Assembly (NCBI RefSeq): GCF_003369915.1
Contig: NW_022881614.1
Span: 8,453,001-8,517,000, forward strand
DNA from: Drosophila miranda
Taxonomy: Eukaryota > Arthropoda > Insecta > Diptera > Drosophilidae
DNA length: 64,000 nt
Reading direction: 5' to 3'
Part shown: positions 21,416 to 33,584 of the stretch, piece after piece
Position numbering within the stretch: position 1 is the first letter of the stretch
How the letters are laid out: every line of letters begins with the position of its first letter
Program-made: the position numbers and the translations under genes
Notes under the pieces: generated by a model
The model's input: only the letters and a program-made list of their open reading frames with translations
The model's database searches: none
Told to the model about the DNA's origin: nothing

Positions 21416-22379
21416 CTAGTTCCACTATTTTAATTATGGTTTGCTAAAGAAAATATTGAAAGTGTCCCTCAAGACCTAATGTTTGACCAGGAAAGAAAGA
21501 TCTGTCCACTTTTTCAAACATTTAAGATTATTATAATTAATGTAAACTAGGCGCATAATGGGGAACCATGGGCATTTTTGAGAGATGTGAAACGTCGATT
21601 GGACAAACGATAAAATAAACAATTTGTTTGCTTTGGCAAATATTTTGATACTCAACAGACACGCAGTTGGTTTTGGCGGGAACCTTTTGAATTGAATTTT
21701 CTTGTCAAAATTGTGTAGTGTACTGTTTTTTAATCCCAATATCGTTTCTGGGTCTTTCGTTCAACGGTTTCCGGGTCAGAGGCTCACGAATACAATTATT
21801 GATGAGCATATGAATGGGAAAATTATGCATTAATGACTATGAACTATACAATTCTTAAATAAGCTGCTTTTATAGTATTGCTAGTTAGGCTTGCAAAATG
21901 AAATAAAGTTCATATATATATAGTTGCACATATATAATTTAAGCGCATTAACATAAATATGAGCCTCTATATGTCACGATTTTACTATTTTTAAATATAT
22001 TTAATTCTATAATTTATTTTAAACACCATGTCTAGCTCACACACCTTGCAAATTTGTATGCTTTTTGTAGTATTTTCCAGTATTTTTCAAGACGCGCTTT
22101 GGAGTCACCCTCTTGTCCAATGCAGCAATGTACAAATTTTAGTTTTATAAGCAATAAAATAAAAGGTGTCCTTAGAATTAACCAATCTTGTTGAGAGTAG
22201 ATTTATCAATCGGTTACAATTATTTTTCCAAGGAAAGGGGTCCCAGCTGGCTAGTAATATTGAACCGAATATAGAAAACGAGGAGTATGATGGAGTTTGG
22301 TATATTATTGGTATTTTTTGAAACTGTGAAGTGTATTTCGGTATATTTCTGAGCAAGCCAGCTGGCGCGGATTTCGTTT
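21416..22379 (+). other. 3' flank of gene copy 2
   Basis: Same content as 5343-6306: AATAAA motifs, AT-rich DNA and a final diverged sub-repeat, leading into a DINE-1. No separate gene is seen. Confidence 0.6.
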
Positions 22380-23356
22380 TTATACCCGATACTCAAAATG
22401 AGTATTGGGGTATATTAGATTTGTGGTAAAAGTGGATGTGTGTAACGTCCAGAAGGAATCGTTTCCGACCCCATAAAGTATATATATTCTTGATCAGCAT
22501 CAATAGCCGAGTCGATTGAGCCATGTCTGTCTGTCCGTCTGTCCGTCCGTCCGTCTGTCCGTCCCCTTCAGCGCCTAGTGCTCAAAGACTATAAGAGCTA
22601 GAGCAACGATGTTTTGTATCCAGACTTCTGTGATATGTCACTGCTACAAAAATATTTCAAAACTTCGCCACACCCCTTCCGCCCCACAAAGGACGAAAAT
22701 CTGTGGCATCCACATTTTTAAAGATACGATAAAACCAAAAACGCAGAATCGTAGAGGATGACTATATGTTTTAGAATGTAAGATCTCAACCAGATCGTAT
22801 AATTCTTATAGCCAGAATCAAGAAAACAATTTCATCCTTTCTCGCTCTGTCTCTCTCTAACACACAGGTTTCATGGTCGGTTTTGCCAATTGCAAAGTAT
22901 GAGTTCAAGGATCTCAGAACCTATAAGAGCCAGAGCAACCAAATTTGGTATCCACACTCCTGTGATATCGGACCTTGACCGCAAAGGACGAAAATCTGGG
23001 GCATCCACAAATCTCAGAGACTGTTAAGGCTAGAGTAACCAAATTTGGTATCCGCACTTCTGTTAGATCTCACTATAAAACGTATATCTCAGAATTTCGC
23101 CCCACCCCCTTCCGCCCCCACAAAAGACAAAAATCTGTTGCATCCACAATATTGCACATTCGAGAAAACTAAAAACGCAGAATCATAGATAATGACCATA
23201 TCTATCAGATTTCTGAATCTGTATCAGATCGGATCATTTTTGTAGCCAAAAGGAACAAATCAATTTGCAGTGGCTACGCAGCCCCCGACGTCACTCTCAG
23301 ACTGATTTTCTGTCTCTCTCGCACGCACTCTTTGTCGTGTCGTTCAATATTAGCGG
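22380..23356 (+). mobile_element. DINE-1 element at end of left array
   Basis: Unlike the truncated copies inside the array, this one continues through the second and third internal blocks. A deletion has removed part of the second block (GACCTTGACCGCAAAGG near 22972-22985). The last ~45 bp of the element are missing: it stops at TTAGCGG and abuts the FANCI pseudogene directly. Confidence 0.75.
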
Positions 23357-26300
23357 AACTGGAGTTGCTTATTAAAAATACTTCAGTAAAACAGGTAGGT
23401 CTCAAATTGTGTGAGCAAGGCATCAACAAGTCGTCCTTACCATAGACGCTTGTGCTGCCTCCGTGCATTTCACCAGCACCGCGTCTGGCATGCTCCCCGT
23501 CGACTAATATTGTTTCATCAGTTAACAGACACTCTGAATGCCACGATATCCCGAAGTGAAGGTATCAATTTCTGGAACTACTTTCTGCTCGCCTGCGACA
23601 CTGAGAGCGAGGAGTCCAAGAAGAAACGTTTCGCGCTCGTCCAATGTTTTATGGATGGGCTGCGTAGTGTAGAGCTGAACTATAAACAATCCTTCGATTT
23701 GATCACACGATTGGCCCAGGACTTGCCCACCTTCTCTGCTGATGAACTGGCCTGGATTATTGAGCACTGTGTGGATGGCATGCGACAGGGAGACGCCAAG
23801 TGCGTTGGTTAGAAGGATTTGTTGCCAGATTCACTGGCTCTGCTTTCGGCAACTCCACGTTTTATACTAACTGGGGTGGGAACCGATGGAACCGAGTATA
23901 GAAACAATACAGTGAAAAGTATATGTACCATGCGATGGCCGTCTTCAATCCTGACCCCTATTGCTGACATGTTCAAGTAAGTTCCGCCCATAAAATGCTA
24001 AAAAATTCTACTGAAATTTCCATTTGTTTAGGGCCATAAATCTCGGCAACGGAGAAATTTTGACCGTATTAAATAAATTCTCCGGGGCTCTGCAGGAGCT
24101 ATCGCCAATGGAGCTACCAGCTCTGTGCTTCCAGCTCTTTTCCATGTGCCAAAATGCCTCACAACTGATTTTACCGCTGCTGGCATTAGAGTAGTATTTT
24201 CAACGCAATTACTATAAGCGCTTGTTCTCAGACATGAGCAGCAATTCAACAGACTTCGACAGCATAGGTTCGCCTAATTATTTCAATAATTTACTGTGTG
24301 TCTCTTTCTATAATTTGTTCATTTTTACCATCAGATCTATTTTCGGGCAAAGAGCTGCGGGAGGCCGAAGAGACTATACTTCATCATTTGAATTACTGTA
24401 CTATGTATAAGCCAACTGAGAAACATCTGGCTGTAATGTTGAGGGTGAATATGGGCTCTCCTAAATTGAATGAACTCTAATGTTAGTTTGTATTTGCAGA
24501 ACTTCTCGCATTTGCCCGATGTCATTCTCACTCCATTCATGCTCAGCGCCATTATTTCGATGACAAGTGTGAATCGTGATCCAGAATCTGCGCGCATCTC
24601 TCGATCCATTTTGCTGCCATTCTTGCGAAATGTCATAAAGAATAATGAAGAAGAGATAACTTTGGCAGACTATTCCGTTTGGTATCGTGATTCGTTACAG
24701 CGCAAACAAGTCGACTTGCAGCAGGTCTTAACGGTGCTCATAGATCAGAACAAAGATGGAAAAGATGTGATCACACCAGGACTAGTCCACCTAGTTTTTT
24801 TTTCTGCTTAAATCGCATTCGCCCAAAATGCATACTCTAGCAATTACTTTTTTTAACAAAGTTCATTCGCAAACGTTTCATCTTTGGGCAAGGCATCATT
24901 AGACTCCTCTCTGAGTGGATGATTGTACATCAAGATCAAAACCAGTTTTCGGGTTGGTATTGGATTCCCCATAATAATTCTTAAATAACTATGTATTTTT
25001 TCTAGAATGTTTAACACTATTAAGTGTAGCTGACACGTACACCGTCTCAGAATGCACTAAAACCATCCAAACAGTTATGGAGCATATGCTATGGGCAAGT
25101 CATTCAAATACATGTATATATTTTTTCTTCTATTAACAAATTATTCATTTTGTTAAAGCTGCCTGGAGAACAAGCCATGCGCATGATGAACTTTCTTTTG
25201 CCCCTGCTGAAGACTTCGAATCGAGTTCGGGATGCCCTGATTGATGTGCTGTGCAAAGCAACCAGACCCAATTAATCAAAAATCGTTATATATTTTATAG
25301 CCTTTGTCATTTGTTACCTAATAATATCTAGCGGCATGCAAAAACGTCGGATGGCCATTTACGGATTTTGCATGATCCTTAAACAGCTTAACAACAGTAA
25401 CGCACTGCGGCAGACCTCCAGTGCAACCAGCTTCTGTACTCAGCAGAGCATTTCCGGGTATTCAATGATGACACAAAATAGCCTAGGAAGTCGAAGCAAT
25501 CCGCAGCGCAATTTCGACATGCTTACTCTGGAGATTATAGGAATGTTGCGAAATTGTTTGCAGCAGCAGTTTGACATACGATGTACGCTTTATGAAAGTA
25601 AGTAACCGAAGTGCATACAGCCGATAATCTTTTGATTATTTTGGAATGTACCTCTCACAGATCTGCAAAGGGCCGTGGAGCTAAATGCAAAGCTTGTGCC
25701 TCACGTGTTGCAAGTAATTGATTGGCATTTTCGAAGCTTTTTTGACACTCCCTCTGCAGAGGAGGCTGGCGACGATTTAGACACAGTATTTCGTATACGC
25801 TACGATCAGCTGGTTACTGCCAGCGATCAACAACATATGGAAATTCAGCTGAAAGATAACCTGGGAAAGTTGGTTTAATTCGTGGCTAACTGCTTGGTAA
25901 CCTTTGAGCCTGCTCCGTCGGGCTATGACACACGTGAGATAAGTCGTCTCCTGGCCTTATGCGTGCAACGAATGGTGGCCAACAGATTGCCAATAGACGA
26001 CGTTGTAAGTTTGGGCGTTGTCTCATAACTCATATATTCAACTAATACATACATACATATTTTCCCAGTCCCCTCCAGCCACCCACCTGAAATGCGCTCT
26101 AGTTCTGCAACAACTCAATCTTATTGAAGGAATCGTTTCCCACTTATTGCTCAGCTCCAAGCCAAACCACGATGACATATGTCAAGTTCTGCCCCTATTT
26201 AAGCAGCATTGCAAGTTATTAGTCGATCTTAAGACTTTGGCTGGCTCCTCCAAGAAGCTACAGAAACAATCAAAGAAAACTGTCAGCAATAATACCACAA

Positions 26301-27600
26301 CTTCCATTTTCAATCTTACTGTAAATGGTATCCAAATGAAGAGCATGTGCACACAACCTGAGAATATATGGGACTTGTCTATATTGGATAAGCTTCTTAA
26401 TCTACTCCTCGAGTGAGTGCCATTTCGACTTCGCCGATTCCAATGTAAATGTTTTGAAAATTACTTTTCAGTGACGTCGTTCCATTTGCCGCGTCTGAGA
26501 AAACCATTCAGTTGCGGTCCAACGAGTCCCTGGTTCGTTATGTTGTGCAGATTACCGCCGAAAAAGTGAAAAACATTCGGCTTGAACCTGATTACAAGCA
26601 ACTAGCTTACAGCAAACGTACCTTTAAGCAGTTAACAGACATCACCAAGATTATTTACGAGCGCTGCATTCGACGGTTGCCTGAGCTGTGGCGAGACTGT
26701 GACATGCAGACATCCTCTCTGGCGGCTCAATGTTTTGTTGAGTGCCTACGAACAGCCCACGAAACCTATAGCAAGAAGTTCAAAGAATTTGTCAAGGGAT
26801 TTGGTAAGTCAAATGAAAAAACTATTTTTGAAACAGAACTCTTATAAACTAATAACGTTTTATTAATCGTAGATATGGCATCCCTGAACAGAAGGAAAGC
26901 AGTGACGTACGTTATCCAGGATGTGGTGGACGAGTTTATGAAAGAGTATGCCAGTGATGACTCACTCAACAAAGATACCTTTATCGCGAAATTGCCGGTA
27001 TACCTTCTGGAGTCATTGGAAATTCTCTTTGACCATATAGATTATGGAGAACGTGCGGCAACTGGGTCCTATACTTGGCTCCTCAATTTTTGTCGTACTC
27101 ACGAGTTGGTTAATCCCGAAATGGGCTTAGTGCATAACCTTCTATTTATACAGCGTCAGAAAACGCACTCGGGACCCTTTTTTGAAAACATTGCCAGACA
27201 ATTAGGGCATGTGCTTGGCGCTCTTAATGATGACATATCAATAGATCTCCCAGATCCAGGTCTAAAGTCGATAAGCACAATCACCGCTGAGAGCTGCTTG
27301 CAGCATCTCCATGTTGCCGTCCAGAAGCAGCTCCTAAATGTAGAATATTTCGTCGTAAAGGCCAACAATTTAAGCTACAAATGTCAGCTAGTGCCTGAAT
27401 CAGATCAAAGTTATTGGCGGGGAAATCTAGATGTCATGGAGCGTTCTATTTGCACTCAAATAATTCATATTACGCGCACGCTACTGGCTCTCACCAATGT
27501 CTGCATTCCTCTGGGATCGTCTATGGATGGACTAATGAAATTGTTGGTACAGCACTATATATGCCTGAAGAACCTGACAAGTAGTGTTGTGTTGCTCATG
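23357..27600 (+). pseudogene. FANCI: FANCI pseudogene, truncated at both ends
   Basis: Exon blocks with GT-AG introns encode a helical solenoid similar to Fanconi anaemia complementation group I protein, the partner of FANCD2 in interstrand cross-link repair. Blocks: 23357-23394, 23529-23976, 24032-24267, 24335-24444, 24500-24953, about 25014-25096, 25159-25275, 25332-25597, 25661-26004, 26069-26412, 26472-26803, 26873-27600. Recognisable stretches include [20 protein letters not shown] and [14 protein letters not shown]. Disruptions are in-frame stops at 23810-23812, 24192-24194 and 25876-25878, frameshifts near 24798 (T run) and 24885, and a GC donor near 25097. The start codon and roughly the last fifth of the protein are missing. 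It spans about residues 110-1080 of the human-sized protein. Most exons are otherwise well kept, so decay is fairly recent. Confidence 0.85.
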
Positions 27601-27648
27601 AGTGAGTGAACAAAAAAGAGTTGTTCACTTAAATGAGCAACTGAACAT

Positions 27649-27720
27649 GTTCACTTGTTCTTTTTTGCTCACTTGTTCTTTGTTGTTCACTTGTTCATTT
27701 TTGCTCACTTGTTCTCTACT
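27649..27720 (+). repeat. 18-bp minisatellite, four copies
   Basis: Four imperfect 18-mers of the form G(T/C)TCACTTGTTCTTTTTT lie just past the broken 3' end of the FANCI pseudogene. The upstream stretch 27600-27648 contains related complementary words (GAGTGAACAAAAAAG). Confidence 0.8.
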
Positions 27721-27910
27721 CACTTTTTGCGCAATTTTGCTCCTCGAAGGGCATTTTGCGTTCTGGCAGTTGTTGCTCATATTTGCTTTTACTTCACACT
27801 TTTTGTATTACCGGCAAAACTGTTTAATCTTTTGAAAATTCAGTATGTCGCTAATTCGAAGTATATTCGATACTTCGAAAGTATAGTGAAATTTGGAATC
27901 ATTGCAATTT
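27721..27910. other. Spacer with short palindrome
   Basis: Gene-free AT-rich DNA. At 27855-27879 TTCGAAGTAT and ATACTTCGAA form a perfect 10-bp inverted repeat around a 5-nt loop. Nothing else was recognised. Confidence 0.6.
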
Positions 27911-28966
27911 TTATACCCGATACTCAAAATGAGTATTGGGGTATATTAGATTTGTGGTAAAAGTGGATGTGTGTAACGTCCAGAAGGAATCGTTTCCGAC
28001 CCCATAAAGTATATATATTCTTGATCAGCATCAATAGCCGAGTCGATTGAGCCCTGTCTGTCTGTCCGTCTGTCCGTCCGTCCGTCCGTCCCCTTCAGCG
28101 CCTAGTGCTCAAAGACTATAAGAGCTAGAGCAACGATGTTTTGTATCCAGACTTCTGTGATATGTCACTGCTACAAAAATATTTCAAAACTTCGCCCCGC
28201 CCACTTCCGCCCCCACAAAGGACGAAAATCTGTGGCATCTACATTTTTAAAGATACGATAAAACCAAAGACGCAGAATCGTAGAGGATGACTATATACTC
28301 TAGAGTGTAAAATCTCAACCAGATCGTATAATTATTATAGCCAGAATCAAGAAAACAATTTCATTCTTTCTCGCTCTGTCTCTCTCTAACACACAGGTTT
28401 CAAAGTCGGTTTTGCCAATTGCAAAATATGAGTTCAAGGATCTCAGAACCTATAAGAGCCAGAGCAACCAAATTTGGTATCCACACTCCTGTGATATCGG
28501 ACCTTGACCGTTTCGTGTCCAAATTTCGCCACACCCCCTTCCGCCCCGCAAAGGACGAAAATCTGGAGCATCCACAAATCTCAGAGACTATTAAGGCTAG
28601 AGTAACCAAATTTGGTATCCGCACTTCTGTTAGATCTCACTACAAAACGTATATCTCAGAATTTCGCCCCACCCCCTTCCGCCCCCACAAAGAACGAAAA
28701 TCTGTTGCATCCACAATATTGCACATTCGAGAAAACTAAAAACGCAGAATCATAGATAATGCCCATATCTATCAGATTGCTGAATCTGGATCAGATCAGA
28801 TCATTTTTATAGCCAATAGGAACAAATCAATTTGCAGTGGCTACGCAGCGCTCGACGTCACGCTCAGACTGATTTTCTGTCTCTCTCGCACGCACTCTTT
28901 GTCGTGTCGTTTAATATTAGCGGCGTCTGCCGGAGGAGAGCCATACTGACTAAGTATCGGGTATAA
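27911..28966 (+). mobile_element. Complete DINE-1/INE-1-like element, 1.05 kb
   Basis: The best full copy. Its ends are a perfect 14-bp inverted repeat (TTATACCCGATACT / AGTATCGGGTATAA). Each end also folds on itself (ATACTC-aaaat-GAGTAT on the left). Inside are a CTGT/CCGT tract and three diverged direct blocks with the CTTCCGCCCC core. There is no coding capacity. The terminal organisation resembles Helentron-associated DINE-1/INE-1 or SGM-type repeats of Drosophila. Confidence 0.8.
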
Positions 28967-29010
28967 ATGTAGAGTTGCGGTTCCACAGCAACTCACAACG
29001 TTCCTCCTCG
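28967..29010 (+). repeat. Linker, forward copy
   Basis: A 44-bp stretch (GAGTTGCGGTTCCACAGCAA...) that is the reverse complement, with a few changes, of the linker found between the minus-strand DINE-1 copies at 29124-29168, 30230-30274 and 32220-32264. Confidence 0.75.
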
Positions 29011-29123
29011 TTAACATTGCAGTTTAAGAACTCGAACACATACATAACATACATACATTTATAGTGCCAGCGTTATTGATAATTTATTAGTATTATTAGT
29101 TTGTAGCAAAGTGCAAAACAAAA
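29011..29123. other. Unique centre of DINE-1 palindrome
   Basis: 113 bp unlike the arms, with CATA-rich and TTATTAGTATTATTAG runs. It would be the loop of the inverted repeat 27911-30229. Confidence 0.6.
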
Positions 29124-29168
29124 CGAGGGGGAACGTTGTGAGTTGCTGCGGACACCGCAACTCTACGG
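29124..29168 (-). repeat. Linker, reverse copy 1
   Basis: 45 bp, CGAGGGGGAACGTTGTGAG... with a TGCGG-ACA-CCGCA stem. Recurs at 30230-30274 and 32220-32264. Confidence 0.8.
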
Positions 29169-30229
29169 TTATATCCGATACTAAGTCAGTATGGCTCTCC
29201 TCCGGCAGACGCCGCTAATATTAAACGACACGACAAAGAGTGCGTGCGAGAGAGACAGAAAATCAGTCTGAGCGTGACGTCGAGCGCTGCGTAGCCACTG
29301 CAAATTGATTTGTTCCTATTGGCTACAAAATTGATCCGATCTGATCCAGATTCAGCAATCTGATAGATATGGTCATTATCTATGATTCTGCGTTTTTAGT
29401 TTTCTCGAATGTGAAATATTGTGGATGCAACAGATTTTCGTCCTTTGTGTAGGTGGAAAAGGGTGGGGCGAAATTTTGAGATACACGTTTTATAGTAAAA
29501 TCTAACAGGAGTGCGGCTATCAAATTTGGTTACTCTAGCCTTAATAGTCTCTGAGATTTTTGAATATCCCCAGATTTTCGTCCTTTGCGGGGCGGAAGGG
29601 GGTGTGGCGAAATTTTGAAACAAACTCGTCTCGGTCCGATATATTAGGAGTGTGGATACCAAATTTGGTTGCTCTAGCTTTTGTAGTCTCTGAGATCTAG
29701 GCGCTAATGTTTTACTCTAAGCAAAGCCGCCTATGCTACGTGTGTGTTAGAGAGAGACAGGGCGAGAAAAAATGAAATTGTTTTCTTGATTCTGGCTATA
29801 ATAATTATACGATCTGGTTCAGATTTTGCACTCTAGAAGATATAGTCATCTTCTACGATTCTGCGTTTTTAGTTTTCTCGTATCGTCGAAATTGTGGATG
29901 CCACAGATTTTCGTCCTTTGTGGGGGCGGAAGTGGACGGGGCGAAGTTTTGAAATAATTTTGTAGCAGTGACATATCACAGAAGTCTGGATCCAAAACAT
30001 CGTTGCTCTAGCTCTTATAGTCTTTGAGCACTAGGCGCTGAAGGGGACGGACAGACGGACAGACGGACGGACGGACAGACAGACATGGCTCAATCGACTC
30101 GGCTATTGATGCTGATCAAGAATATATATACTTTATGGGGTCGGAAACGATTCCTTCTGGACGTTACACACATCCACTTTTACCACAAATCTAATATACC
30201 CCAATACTCATTTTGAGTATCGGGTATAA
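29169..30229 (-). mobile_element. DINE-1 element, full length, reverse
   Basis: 1.06 kb with the right terminus altered by one base (TTATATCCGATACT). It forms the second arm of the palindrome with 27911-28966. It carries the variant middle (GCAAAGCCGCCTATGCTACG) also present in the copies at 1-839 and 31268-32219. Confidence 0.8.
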
Positions 30230-30274
30230 CGAGGGGGAACGTTGTGAGTTGCTGCGGACACCGCAACTCTACGG
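30230..30274 (-). repeat. Linker, reverse copy 2
   Basis: Essentially identical to 29124-29168, so DINE-1 plus linker repeats head to tail with a period of about 1106 bp. Confidence 0.8.
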
Positions 30275-31267
30275 TTATACCCGATACTAAGTCAGTATGG
30301 CTCTCCTCCGGCAGACGCCGCTAATATTAAACGACACAACAAAGAGTGCGTGCGAGAGAGACAGAAAATCAGTCTGAGCGTGACGTCGAGCGCTGCGTAG
30401 CCACTGCAAATTGATTTGTTCCTATTGGCTATAAAAATGATCTGATCTGATCCAGATTCAGCAATCTGATAGATATGGTCATTATCTATGATTCTGCGTT
30501 TTTAGTTTTCTCGGATGTGCAATATTGTGGATGCAACAGATTTTCGTCCTTTGTGGAGGCGGAAAAGGGTGGGGCGAAATTCTGAGATATACGTTTTATA
30601 GTGAGATCTAACAGAAGTGCGGATACCAAATTTGGTTACTCTAGCCTTAATAGTCTCTGAGATTTGTGGATGCCCCAGATTTTCGTCCTTTGCGGGGGCG
30701 GAAGGGGGTGTGGCGAAATTTGGACACGAAACGGTCAAGGTCCGATATCACAGGAGTGTGGATACCAAATTTGGTTGCTCTGGCTTTTATGGGTTCTGAG
30801 ATCCTTGAACTCATTTTGCAACTGGCAAAACCGACCATGAAACCTGTGTGTTAGAGAGAGACAGAGCGAGAAAGAATGAAATTGTTTTTTTGATTCTGGC
30901 TATAATCATTATACGATCTGGTTCAGATTTTGCACTGTAGAAGATATGGTCATCCTCACCGATTCTGCGTTTTTTGTTTTATCGTATCGTAAAAATGTGG
31001 ATGCCACAGATTTTCGTCCTTTGTGGGGGCGGAAGTGGGCGGGGCGAAGTTTTGAAATATTTTTGTAGCAGTGACATATCACAGAAGTCTGGAGCCAAAA
31101 CATCGTTGCTCTAGCTCTTATAGTCTTTGAGCACTAGGCGCTGAAGGGGACGGACGGACGGACGGACGGACGGACGGACGGACGGACGGACGGACAGACA
31201 GACAGGGCTCAATCGACTCGGCTATTGATGCTGATCAAGAATATATATACATTATGGGGTCGGAAAC
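30275..31267 (-). mobile_element. DINE-1 element, reverse, end lost at fusion
   Basis: Complete at one terminus but broken at GGTCGGAAACG, where it fuses to the interior of the next copy. About 110 bp including the other terminus are missing. It contains an expanded GGAC tract. Confidence 0.75.
31148..31195 (+). repeat. (GGAC)12 microsatellite
   Basis: Twelve uninterrupted GGAC copies inside a DINE-1. Other copies have shorter, mixed GGAC/AGAC tracts. Confidence 0.9.
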
Positions 31268-32219
31268 GTCGAGCGCTGCGTAGCCACTGCAAATTGATTT
31301 GTTCCTATTGGCTATAAAAATGATCTGATCTGATCCAGATTCAGCAATCTGATAGATATGGTCATTATCTATGATTCTGCGTTTTTAGTTTTCTCGCAGG
31401 TGCAATATTGTGGATGCAATAGATTTTCGTCTTTTGTGTGGGCGGAAAGGGGTGGGGCGAAATTTTGAGATACACGTTTTATAGTTAGATCTAACAGGAG
31501 TGCGGATACCAAATTTGGTTACTCTAGCCTTAATAGTCTATGAGATTTTTGAATATCCCAAGATTTTCGTCCTTTGCGGGGGCGGAAGGGGGTGTGGCGA
31601 AATTTTGAAACAAACTCGTCTCGGTCCGATATATTAGGAGTGTGGATACCAAATTTGGTTGCTCTAGCTTTTGTAGTCTCTGAGATCTAGGCGCTAATGT
31701 TTTACTCTAAGCAAAGCCGCCTATGCTACGTGTGTGTTAGAGAGAGACAGGGCGAGAAAAAATGAAATTGTTTTCTTGATGCTGGCTATAATAATTAAAC
31801 GATCCAATTCAGATTCCGCAGTCTTAAAGATATGGTCATTCTCTACAATTCTACGTTTTTGGTTTTCTCATATCTTTAAAATTGTGGATGCCACAGATTT
31901 TCGTCCTTTGTGGGGGCGGAAGTGGGAGGGGCGAAGTTTTGAAATATTTTTGTAGCAGTGACATATCACAGAAGTCTGGATCCAAAACATCGTTGCTCTA
32001 GCTCTTATAGTCTTTGAGCACTAGGCGCTGAAGGGGACGGACAGACGGACAGACGGACGGACGGACAGACAGACAGGGCTCAATCGACTCGGATATTGAT
32101 GCTGATCAAGAATATATATACTTTATGGGGTCGGAAACGATTCCTTCTGGACGTTACACACATCCACTTTTACCACAAATCTAATATACCCCAATACTCA
32201 TTTTGAGTATCGGGTATAA
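31268..32219 (-). mobile_element. DINE-1 element, reverse, start lost at fusion
   Basis: Begins inside the element (GTCGAGCGCTGCGTAGCC) and runs to the intact terminus at 32219. The junction with the previous copy shares CGTC-type bases, consistent with unequal recombination between elements. Confidence 0.75.
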
Positions 32220-32264
32220 CGAGGGGGAACGTTGTGAGTTGCTGCGGACACCGCAACTCTACGG
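32220..32264 (-). repeat. Linker, reverse copy 3
   Basis: Same 45-bp sequence as the copies at 29124 and 30230. Confidence 0.8.
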
Positions 32265-32667
32265 TTATACCCGATACTAAGTCAGTATGGCTCTCCTCCG
32301 GCAGACGCCGCTAATTAAACGACACGACAAAGAGTGCGTGCGAGAGAGACAGAAAATCAGTCTGAGCGTGACGTCGGGCGCTGCGTAGCCAGTGCAAATT
32401 GATTTGTTCCTTTTGGCTATAAAAATTATCTGGTCTAAACCAGATTCAGCAATCTGATAGATATGGTCATTATCTATGATTCTGCGTTTTTAGTTTTCTC
32501 GAATCTGTAATATTGTGGATGCAACAGATTTTCGTCCTTTGTGTGGGCGGAAGGGGGTGGGGCGAAATTCTGAGATATACGTTTTATAGTGAGATCTAAC
32601 AGAAGTGCGGATACTAAATTTGGTTACTCTAGCGTTAATATTCTCTGATATTTGTGGATGCCCCAGA
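32265..32667 (-). mobile_element. DINE-1 fragment at edge of right array
   Basis: About 400 bp from the terminus (TTATACCCGATACT) to GATGCCCCAGATT. There it switches to array DNA, with GATT (32666-32669) shared by both sides. It marks the left edge of the right array. Confidence 0.75.
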
Positions 32668-33559
32668 TTCATCAATCGTACAAAATTGAGTGGGCATGGC
32701 TAAATGTTCTGTATAGATAGTATTATTCAACGGAACAAAGAACTGGTCGTTTTTTGAATCGATTTTGAGTTCGCCACAGTTCGCTTTAGCAACAATGAGT
32801 CCTATTCCATACACACTGTTGCGGCACCATTTCCTTGAAAACTGTCTTTTAGTCAAAATAAAATACATTAAGGTAATTAAAAGAAGCAATCTTGTAAAAA
32901 ATGTATTTATCTATGGGATAAAGCTAAGTGGGCATCTATATAGCTTGAAATATAGGCAACACCCGATTCGCCGCAGTTTCGCTTTTGCAATAATGAGTCT
33001 CATTCCATACACAAACATGTTGCTAATTCCATGCACACATAACCTGGGGGAAATTGGATGTTATAGATTTGTGAATATGTTTGTCTTCCAAGGCTCAGTA
33101 GGTATCAGGATCGAGATAAATATATACAAGATACTAATAATACACATGAATAAGTCAAAAACATATCAATTTGAGAAAAGGTCTTAATAAATTGCGGTTG
33201 ATCTACATATAAAATTAACGAAATAGGGTGCACAAAGGCCTATACACGTATCATGTCTTCAAATACTAGCAACATTGCGACTGTTTTTTTTGTTGAACTA
33301 TTTTGTTTAAACCTTGTTTTAGTCAAAATACAATAAAAGCAAGGACTAAAAACTAACCAATTGTGTAGAAAATGTATTCATCAATGAGCTAAAATTATGT
33401 GGGCACGGCTAAATGTTCTATATAGCTGGTAATATTCGACGGAATATCAAAAACGAGGAATATATAAAATAGAACTTGAATTCGTCAGTATATTTACGGT
33501 ATATTTTTAAAATGAGACGGTGTATTTTGGTATATTTCTAAGAGTCCGACCGTATATTT

Positions 33560-33584
33560 GATCGATAAGTTCACGGTAACACTG
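33560..33584 (+). promoter_or_regulatory. DRE-like plus Motif-1-like promoter, copy 3
   Basis: GATCGATA at 33560-33567 and CGGTAACACTG at 33574-33584, spaced as in copy 1. The distance to the first donor is 8 bp longer because of an extra AAATAAAT. Confidence 0.5.

Larger units (their letters stand above)
6307..22379 (+). repeat. Tandem-array unit 2, expanded by three insertions
   Basis: Runs from one unit DINE-1 to the next. Subtracting the solo LTR, the LINE, the LTR retrotransposon and their target duplications leaves about 4.57 kb, the standard unit length. The sub-repeat zone is split by the first two insertions and gene copy 2 by the third. Confidence 0.85.

Noticed and set aside
23274-23468. 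A minus-strand frame overlapping the FANCI start
   Set aside because: Spans DINE-1 and an intron; no similarity recognised.
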